From Erythrobacter sp. (GTDB lineage Bacteria; Pseudomonadota; Alphaproteobacteria; Sphingomonadales; Sphingomonadaceae): a stretch of DNA of 48,509 nt. The position numbers were made by a program, and so were the translations under genes. The stretch is from the NCBI GenBank assembly GCA_002695185.1, contig NZOF01000046.1, forward strand, positions 1 to 48,509, read 5' to 3'. Positions 42,456 to 48,509 of this stretch are shown here, one piece after another. The notes under the pieces are model-generated. The model made no database searches. It was not told the origin of the DNA and worked only from the letters and a program-made list of their open reading frames with translations. Within the stretch, counting starts at the first letter, position 1; every line of letters begins with the position of its first letter.

Positions 42456-44792
42456 TTAGATCGGGTTGCCGTCCTGGTCGCGGAAAATCTCGCGGCGTCC
42501 GACATGGTTGGCCGGGCCCACCAGTCCTTCGCTTTCCATGCGCTCGATCCACTTGGCGGCCGTATTGTAGCCGACGCCCATCTGGCGCTGCAGCCAGCTG
42601 CCACTCGCTTTCTGGTTCTCGATAACGATCTGGCAGGCCTGGCGATATTTGCGCTCTTCCGGATTGTCGGAAGCGGTAAACTCGTCCTCGAAATTGAAGC
42701 CGCCGTCTTCGGGCTCTTCGGTGACCGCGTCGACATAGTCGGGCTTGCCCTGACCGCGCCAGTGATCGGCCACGCGTTCGACCTCGTCATCGGCCACGAA
42801 GGGCCCGTGAACGCGCACGACCGCCCCGGTATTGGGCTTGTACAGCATGTCGCCCTTGCCCAGCAGTTGCTCCGCGCCTTGCTCGCCCAAAATGGTGCGG
42901 CTGTCGATCCGGCTTGTAACCTTGAAGCTGATACGGGTCGGCAAATTGGCCTTGATGACGCCGGTGATGACGTCGACCGAGGGACGCTGCGTCGCCATGA
43001 TCAGATGGATGCCCGCCGCGCGGCTCTTTTGCGACAGGCGCTGGATCAGCACTTCTATTTCCTTGCCCACCGTAACCATGAGATCGGCCAGCTCGTCGAC
43101 GATCAAGACGATCAGCGGCAGCGGTTCGTAATCGAGCTGCTCTTCCTCGTAGAGCTCCTCGCCGGTTTCCGGATCGAAGCCGGTCTGCACACGGCGGCCC
43201 AGCGGCGTACCTTTCGCAGCGGCGTTGCGAACCTTATCGTTGAAGCCCGCGATATTGCGCGAGTTGACGGAAGACATCATGCGATAGCGCTTCTCCATTT
43301 CCTCTACCGCCCATTTGAGCGCCCGGACCGACTTGGCCGGTTCGGTCACCACCGGGCTGAGGAGATGCGGAATATCGTCATAGGTCTTGAGCTCCAGCAC
43401 CTTGGGATCGATCAGGATCAGGCGGCACTCGTCCGGCGTAAAGCGATAGAGCAGCGACAGCAGGATCGCGTTGAGGCCCACCGATTTACCCGACCCGGTC
43501 GTACCCGCGACCAGCAGGTGAGGCATGGCGGCCAGATCGGCGATGATCGGCTCGCCCGCGATATCCTTGCCCAGGATCATCGGCAGACTGCCCTTATTGT
43601 CCACGAAGGCGCTGGAGGTCGCCAGTTCCTTGTAGCTGACCATCTGGCGATCTGCGTTGGGCAGTTCGATACCGATCACCGTCCTGCCCGGAATAGGAGA
43701 GACGCGGGCGCTGATCGCGCTCATGTTGCGGGCGATATCTTCGGCCAGGCCGACCACGCGACTGGCCTTGATGCCCGCCGCCGGTTCCAGTTCGTACATC
43801 GTCACCACCGGCCCGGCGCGAACGGCTGTAATCTCGCCCTTCACGTTGAAATCGTCGAGCACGTTTTCGAGCAGCCGCGCATTGCGTTCCAGCGCGATCT
43901 TGTCGAGCTTGGCGGCCTTCTGTTCGGGCGGGTCGGCAAGCAGATCGTTGCTCGGCAATTCGTAATTGGCGAACATGTCGCGCTGCTTGGGCTTGGCAGT
44001 CTGCGACTGCGCTGGCGCAGCAACGGGATCGGCAATTTCCGGAGCCCGGCGGGCAGGCTGCGGTTCGGCTTCCGGCGCGTCCTCGTCTTCGACCGTCTCC
44101 CGCTTTGCGCGTTTCTGCTTCTTGGGGGCCAGCGGAAGGTCAATGTCCGAAAGTTGCGGGCGCCGCTTCAACATTTCGGGAAGAGTGAAGAACTGCGCCC
44201 AGTCGATGGCGAACACGCGGGTGACCAGCGCAAGCCCGCCGCCCAGAGCCACGAGGCCGAGCAGGGCGATGACCCACCCGGAAAAGCTATCGGCGAACCG
44301 CGTGGCAACAGCCTCGATCGCGCCCGCGCCAAGCAATCCTGAAAGCCCGCCTGCACCCGCCGGGAATGGCCCCGGGCTCCCTTCGAACAGCAGAGCGATA
44401 ACGGTGCCCAGCAGAACCATAGCAAGTATCAGCAGCGCAAATGGCGGCCACCATTTGCCCGGCGTTTCTTCTTCTTCCGGATTTTCGACGCCGGTCCAAA
44501 GGCGGCGGGCGGAAATCCAGATCATCGGTAGCAGCAGGAGCGATGGCAGTCCGAACAGGAACAGTGCGCGCTCGGCAGCCCATGCCCCGCTTGCCCCCAT
44601 CCAGTTGGCAATCGCTTCGCCCGATGCGGCAGTGGACGCGCTGGGATCGGTCTGGCTGTAACTGGCAAGCGCCAGCGCAAGGAAGATGAGCAGCGCGAAC
44701 AATACGCCCGCCCCCGTCATATGACTGGCACGGCGCAGCGAACGGCGAAATGCCGCACGCCAATCTGGTCTGGCGTTTGCGCGCGTTGCCAT
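42456..44792 (-). CDS. ftsK: DNA translocase FtsK
   Basis: 778 residues. N-terminal membrane part with four or more helices (about 26-190), a short acidic/Pro-rich linker, then the motor: FtsK alpha domain near residues 300-370 (VVTMYELEPAAGIKASRVVGLAEDIARNMSA-like, seen in pieces), Walker A GTTGSGKS (430-437, Lys436), LIVLIVDELADLM, and the DNA-reading gamma winged helix at the C-terminus (about 715-778, SWLQRQMGVGYNTAAKWIERME). It pumps chromosome ends through the septum towards dif and activates XerCD. The linker is shorter than in E. coli, as usual in alphaproteobacteria. Confidence 0.97.
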   Translation of the reverse strand: MATRANARPDWRAAFRRSLRRASHMTGAGVLFALLIFLALALASYSQTDPSASTAASGEAIANWMGASGAWAAERALFLFGLPSLLLLPMIWISARRLWTGVENPEEEETPGKWWPPFALLILAMVLLGTVIALLFEGSPGPFPAGAGGLSGLLGAGAIEAVATRFADSFSGWVIALLGLVALGGGLALVTRVFAIDWAQFFTLPEMLKRRPQLSDIDLPLAPKKQKRAKRETVEDEDAPEAEPQPARRAPEIADPVAAPAQSQTAKPKQRDMFANYELPSNDLLADPPEQKAAKLDKIALERNARLLENVLDDFNVKGEITAVRAGPVVTMYELEPAAGIKASRVVGLAEDIARNMSAISARVSPIPGRTVIGIELPNADRQMVSYKELATSSAFVDNKGSLPMILGKDIAGEPIIADLAAMPHLLVAGTTGSGKSVGLNAILLSLLYRFTPDECRLILIDPKVLELKTYDDIPHLLSPVVTEPAKSVRALKWAVEEMEKRYRMMSSVNSRNIAGFNDKVRNAAAKGTPLGRRVQTGFDPETGEELYEEEQLDYEPLPLIVLIVDELADLMVTVGKEIEVLIQRLSQKSRAAGIHLIMATQRPSVDVITGVIKANLPTRISFKVTSRIDSRTILGEQGAEQLLGKGDMLYKPNTGAVVRVHGPFVADDEVERVADHWRGQGKPDYVDAVTEEPEDGGFNFEDEFTASDNPEERKYRQACQIVIENQKASGSWLQRQMGVGYNTAAKWIERMESEGLVGPANHVGRREIFRDQDGNPI

Positions 44793-44846
44793 GAAACTTC
44801 CCTTCTTGCGTCTGGCCCCCAGTATGGTTCGTGCAGGACTCCTGCG

Positions 44847-45371
44847 TCAAGGAGCCTTCGTCGAAGCGAGTCCGTCAATCGCCCCCCAGCGTGGCCAATC
44901 GAGTTGTTGTGCGCGTTCGTACGTCATTCCGCCCAGCGCGATGACCGGGACGGGGGATTGAGCCGCCAGCAAGTGAAATTGGTCGACGCCGAGTGTCGCA
45001 GCCCCCGGATGGGATGCGGTGGGGAACACCGGAGAAAGGAATAGGCCGTCCGCCCCAAGCCGTGCGGCGCGTTCGATTTCGTCGCTGTCATGAGCGGTCG
45101 CCAGCCATACTCCTTCACCACCCCGTGCAGCGCCATAGTATCCGTCTGCGCCCCAGTCGCCCATACCTGAAAGTATCACCAGATGGCCCGCCTCGCGCGC
45201 GATTGCAGCAAGGACGTCGAAACGGTGCCTCCTTTCATCCTCATCGAGATGGTAGTGGCGATAAACGAAGCCGGATTGTGGGGGGAGCGCACGCAGGGCC
45301 TGTTCCAGCCCGCCATCGTTACGCGCATCGGAAAGCAGCCAAAGCAAGGGCAGGGTCTGGCGTGCAGGCAT
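44847..45371 (-). CDS. TenI/ThiE-like thiamine phosphate synthase family protein
   Basis: 174 residues from ATG 45371 (MPARQTLPLLWLLSD); an ATG at 45395 would overlap the divergent gene. The TIM-barrel family pattern is recognisable in the second half: LATAHDSDEIERAARLGADGLFLSPVFPT, then PVPVIALGGMTYERA. However the ThiE phosphate-site motif TxTK is replaced by TASH, and the substrate-binding QxD region is not evident, and the protein is shorter than ThiE (about 210). It may be a TenI-like paralogue or a diverged enzyme rather than true thiamine phosphate synthase. Upstream of ftsK by 54 bases. Confidence 0.72.
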   Translation of the reverse strand: MPARQTLPLLWLLSDARNDGGLEQALRALPPQSGFVYRHYHLDEDERRHRFDVLAAIAREAGHLVILSGMGDWGADGYYGAARGGEGVWLATAHDSDEIERAARLGADGLFLSPVFPTASHPGAATLGVDQFHLLAAQSPVPVIALGGMTYERAQQLDWPRWGAIDGLASTKAP

Positions 45372-45393
45372 GCAATCGCTATAGCGCAATGCC

Positions 45394-46056
45394 ATGGAAA
45401 AAGCAGACACTCCGCTCCAATCTGTCCTCCACGCCATTCAGGCCAGTTGCAAGCGGGCCCGGCGCGATCCCGGTGACGTCACGCTGGTGGCGGTGAGCAA
45501 GCGGCATACGGCCGAAGCGATCGAACCGCTGCTGATCGAAGGCCAGCGCCATTTCGGCGAGAACCGGGTGCAGGAAGCTCAGGAAAAATGGCCCGTGCTG
45601 CGCGAGGAACACCCCGGTGTGCGCCTGCATCTCGTCGGACAGTTGCAGTCCAACAAAGCGGAAGATGCCGCAGCGCTGTTCGACGTCATTCATTCGCTCG
45701 ACCGCCCGAGCCTGGTGAAGGCTCTGGCCAAGGCATTCGACAAGACCGGACGTCAAATACCGTGTTTCGTGCAGGTGGATGTCGGTGACGAACCACAGAA
45801 GGGCGGCTGCCCGGTAGCGGAACTGCCGGAATTGCTTCGTCAGGCCCGCGATGCCGACATACCGTTGGCGGGGCTGATGTGCCTTCCTCCCGCCGAGATC
45901 GAACCTGCGCCTTTCTTCGCATTTCTCGACAAGCTTGCCCGCGATCACGGCCTCGAAGGGCGGAGCATGGGGATGAGCGGCGATTTCGAAACCGCCATCA
46001 TGATGGGGGCTACCCACGTGCGTGTTGGCACCGCCCTGTTCGGAGAGCGCGACTGA
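45394..46056 (+). CDS. yggS: YggS family PLP-binding protein (PLPBP)
   Basis: 220 residues, a single TIM barrel binding pyridoxal phosphate through Lys36 in LVAVSKRH. Other family marks: HFGENRVQEAQEKW, HLVGQLQSNKA, GLMCLPPAEIEP, SMGMSGDFETAIMMGATHVRVGTALFG. It balances free PLP and amino-acid pools rather than catalysing a known reaction. Transcribed divergently from the ThiE-like gene, with 22 bases between the starts, and ends before a bidirectional terminator. Confidence 0.96.
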   Translation: MEKADTPLQSVLHAIQASCKRARRDPGDVTLVAVSKRHTAEAIEPLLIEGQRHFGENRVQEAQEKWPVLREEHPGVRLHLVGQLQSNKAEDAAALFDVIHSLDRPSLVKALAKAFDKTGRQIPCFVQVDVGDEPQKGGCPVAELPELLRQARDADIPLAGLMCLPPAEIEPAPFFAFLDKLARDHGLEGRSMGMSGDFETAIMMGATHVRVGTALFGERD

Positions 46057-46104
46057 GGTGAGCGTTTTGCTACTCGCGAAAGAAGCGCCTTCATTATCTG
46101 AGTA

Positions 46105-46133
46105 CAAAAAAGGGCGCCCGGAGGCGCCCTTTT
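46105..46133. terminator. bidirectional rho-independent terminator
   Basis: Perfect 11-bp stem AAAAGGGCGCC / GGCGCCCTTTT (46108-46118 with 46123-46133), loop CGGA, with an A run on the left and a T run on the right. It serves the convergent yggS (+) and TonB-receptor (-) transcripts. Confidence 0.92.
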
Positions 46134-46153
46134 CGTTGATTGTTATCTCCGGC

Positions 46154-48509
46154 TCAGAATTTGGCCCGCAGGGTAACGCCGTAGGTGCGCGGTTCTGCTA
46201 GGTATGCCGAGTAGGTCTGCTGTTCGGCCACGAAAGGCGTGTTGAAGGCCACCTGTGTGTAGTTCTGGTCGAACAAATTGTTGACCCAGCCTTCGATTGC
46301 GAAGCGGTCTGCGATGTTGGTCAGGCCGACGCGATAGTTCACCAGCGTGTAGCCATCCTGTTCCTTGCCGTAGAGCAGGTCGGAACCGCTGTTGTAATCG
46401 CTGGTCGTACGGGCATTGATGTAGAACAGGCCCTTCATGCCGCTGGTGCCGATATCCGGCGTCCAGGTGAGCGAGCTCGTGGCAACCCATTCAGGCGCGT
46501 TCGACATCTGGTCGCCCGGAAGCAGACGCAGCGCCGGATCGAGCGGTGAACCGTTGTCGCTGCCCACCAGATCGTCGGCAAACTCGGTGTCGGCGCGGGT
46601 TACGCCAACCGTGAAGGTGAGCGACCGGGCCGGACGAAGGTTGGCTTCGAATTCGAAACCCTGCGAAACCACGCCGGGGGCGATGTTATCGGCATCGCAG
46701 GCGCCGGTGGTGCCGCTGTTGTCACGATCGAGCCCGCCGAGATCGGTGTCGCAACCATTGATGTTCTGGACCACGTACGCCGAGCCGTTGAAGGTGTTCA
46801 GCTGGAAATTGCTGAACTCCTGACGGAAGAGCGAAAGGCTCGCGCCCCACATGCGCTCCTGGTATTTCAGGCCGATTTCATACGCATCGACCGTTTCTTC
46901 CTCGAACTGGAGCGCCGCCGGGTTGATCGCGCTGACATTCAGAGCCACCGGAAGAGCAAGCGCCGAGCGGTCGAGGTTGTAACCGCCAGCCTTGTATCCG
47001 CGGGAATAGGATCCGTAGAGCAGCAGGTCGTCGACCGGCTTCCAGCTGAGGATTGCGGTGCCCGTGAATTCGTCCTCGTCGCGGCTGTCTTCGAGCGTCA
47101 CTCCGTCCAGTTCGGACGTCGAATTGCCCTGACAGGAAAGCGAGATGATACCGCCTGCAAGACCAGCAAGGCTTGGCACAGCCAGAAGCCCGTTCAGCAG
47201 CGCGCGGTTTTGGGGGCAGATGACGTTATCGTTAGCGAACGATGCATCGAAATCCTTGGTTTCGTTGGTGTAACGAAGGCCAAGGGTCAGATCGAGGCGG
47301 TCGGTAATGTGGAAGATGTTGTGCGTGAAGAGCGCGAAGTTCTCGCTCGTCTGGTTATAGATATCGCCGGTGCTACCGAGATCATTGATCTGCGCCAGTC
47401 TATCGAGCCCGGCAAAGATCAGCGGCGTCGCTGCGCCGAAGGCCCCGGCACCGCCATTGGCGCCCTGAAGAACAGCACGACCACCGGCACCGATGCATCC
47501 GGTTTCCAGAGGATTCGCGAGCGCCGGGTTCACCGCGTTCACGACGCGGCATGGTGCAAATGCACCATACTGCGTGCCGAAGCGCAGGTTATCGCGCGTC
47601 TGGAGATCCTCATTGGCGTAATAGCCGCCAACCAGCCAGTCGAGACGGTCGTTGAAGGCCGTACCGTTGAGGCGAAGTTCCTGGGTAAAGGTCTTGAACT
47701 GACGCGCGCCGGCAAACTCGCCCGGAGCGCGATAGAGGATGTCGACCTGCGTATAGTCGGTGTCCGAAGCCTGAATGTTTTCGTATTCGCGATACGCCGT
47801 GATCGAGGTTAGCGAAGCGGCCCCGAGATCCCAGTTGAGTTCGCCGGAAATGCCGTAATCTTCCGTTTCGCCGTCATAGGACCGGCCCGGGGTCACGTAG
47901 ATGTTTCGGTTGAAGGTCGACTGGTTGAGTGCGGCCGGGTTCTGGCCGAGGCCCAGCAGGATCGGGATGATCGGATTGGCCGTATCCGTGAGCGCCGGTG
48001 TGGCGGTTCCGGGATAATCGAACTTCGCATCGGCGGAAGTCGCCGGCAGATCGTCGCTCAGACGGGCAAGAGGCGCGAAGCTCGGCTGCACGAAGGTTGC
48101 TGCGCAGCAGGCCTCGTCCTTGTTCGAGTAGTCGGCGACCAAGCGGAAGCTCAGGCTATCGGAAGGCTCGAACAGGGCCTGCGCACGAACGAGGTAGCGA
48201 TCGCGATTGTTGACGTCGGTGTCGTTGACGACGTCGTTGTAGAAGCCGTCACGGCGGAAGAAGACGCCGTCCACGCGGGCAGCAACGGTATCGCCCAAGG
48301 GCGCGTTGACGCCGCCTTCGACGCGGACTGCATCGTAATTGCCATAGGTGAAGTTGGCATAGCCGCCGAAGTCGAATTCGGGTGCGGCGGTGTAGATCGA
48401 GATCATCCCGGCCGAGGAGTTACGGCCGCCGAGCGTGCCCTGCGGACCGCGAAGGATATCGATGCGATCGAGCGGGCCCAGTTCGGACAGCGCATTACCC
48501 TAGCGCGAA
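46154..48509 (-). CDS. TonB-dependent outer-membrane receptor, 5' end missing, in-frame TAG near edge
   Basis: The gene runs off the right edge. Seen here are the end of the plug domain (DRIDILRGPQGTLGGRNSSAGMISIYT) and the whole 22-strand-type barrel, ending YGVTLRAKF with the terminal Phe needed for outer-membrane insertion; more than 750 residues. It imports a bulky ligand using TonB energy; the ligand is unknown. At 48502-48500 the frame has TAG in SR-stop-GNALSEL, where receptors of this group have Gln (CAG); a single transition explains it. The open frame starts at 48499, first ATG at 48406. Pseudogene or sequence error. Ends before a bidirectional terminator. Confidence 0.88.

Noticed and set aside
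42504..44342. 612-codon plus-strand open frame opposite ftsK
   Set aside because: Antisense to intact ftsK; Arg/His/Asp-rich sequence without recognisable fold.
35024..48502. Amber codon reassignment (TAG read as an amino acid)
   Set aside because: TAG clearly ends many intact genes here, for example at 11990-11992 and 29425-29427.
1..48509. CRISPR arrays, tRNA/rRNA genes, insertion sequences, prophage genes
   Set aside because: No spaced repeats, cloverleaf-like segments, transposase or integrase motifs were seen on reading both strands; a covariance-model scan would settle tRNAs and small RNAs.

Overview
The window is GC-rich, densely coded alphaproteobacterial chromosome. The gene set suggests Sphingomonadales, most likely an Erythrobacter-like member: a TonB-dependent receptor of the sphingomonad type, an EcfG-type stress promoter, a fused PabB-PabC, ChvI/CtrA-like sites and several M13/S9/M24 peptidases. 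The family assignment is inference; no rRNA, tRNA, CRISPR array, insertion sequence or phage gene was seen. Both ends cut through genes (FrmA at the left, a TonB receptor at the right). No gap between genes exceeds about 265 bases.

Layout. 1-2258 (+): a tight operon for glutathione-dependent formaldehyde oxidation (frmA end, cupin, VOC protein, YbaK/ProX-type tRNA deacylase, fghA). 2317-4183 (-): a lower-GC YcxB-like membrane protein and an intracellular PHB depolymerase. 4353-10203 (+): MsbA-like ABC exporter, M13 metallopeptidase, UppP, a GlsB/YeaQ-type membrane protein and a small acidic lipoprotein, with good terminators between them. 10225-16402: phenylalanine hydroxylase and PPK2 are divergent, followed on the minus strand by a CoA-ester catabolic cluster (acyl-CoA dehydrogenase, class III CoA transferase, thiolase) led by two small lipoproteins. 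16519-21761 (+): RecQ, CPBP membrane protease, an SPFH / ribbon-helix-helix / small membrane protein operon behind a near-perfect AT-rich palindrome, a DksA/TraR-type zinc finger behind a perfect EcfG promoter, and phosphatidylserine decarboxylase. 21753-27791 (-): ribA, xthA, lolA, rpmG, and the pabBC / RluA-type synthase / arfB operon. 27901-29427 (+): HerA-like ATPase. 29424-33280 (-): histidine kinase, response regulator, five-EF-hand periplasmic protein, then a second cupin + VOC pair. 33341-37843: an aminopeptidase P gene broken by an in-frame TAG, divergent from oligopeptidase B and a thioesterase. 37862-45371 (-): diguanylate cyclase, alanine dehydrogenase, DUF389 protein, FtsK, TenI/ThiE-like protein. 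45394-46056 (+): YggS. 46154-end (-): TonB receptor, with an in-frame TAG next to the window edge.

Functionally this is mostly core metabolism and envelope biology. The parts most worth following up are: (i) the SPFH-RHH-membrane operon, where the RHH protein ends in an AT-hook-like tail and the operon promoter carries a 30-bp AT-rich palindrome; (ii) the stress-promoter cluster; (iii) two genes each broken by a single amber codon; (iv) a tRNA-editing-type deacylase embedded in the formaldehyde operon; and (v) an EF-hand protein in line with a two-component system.
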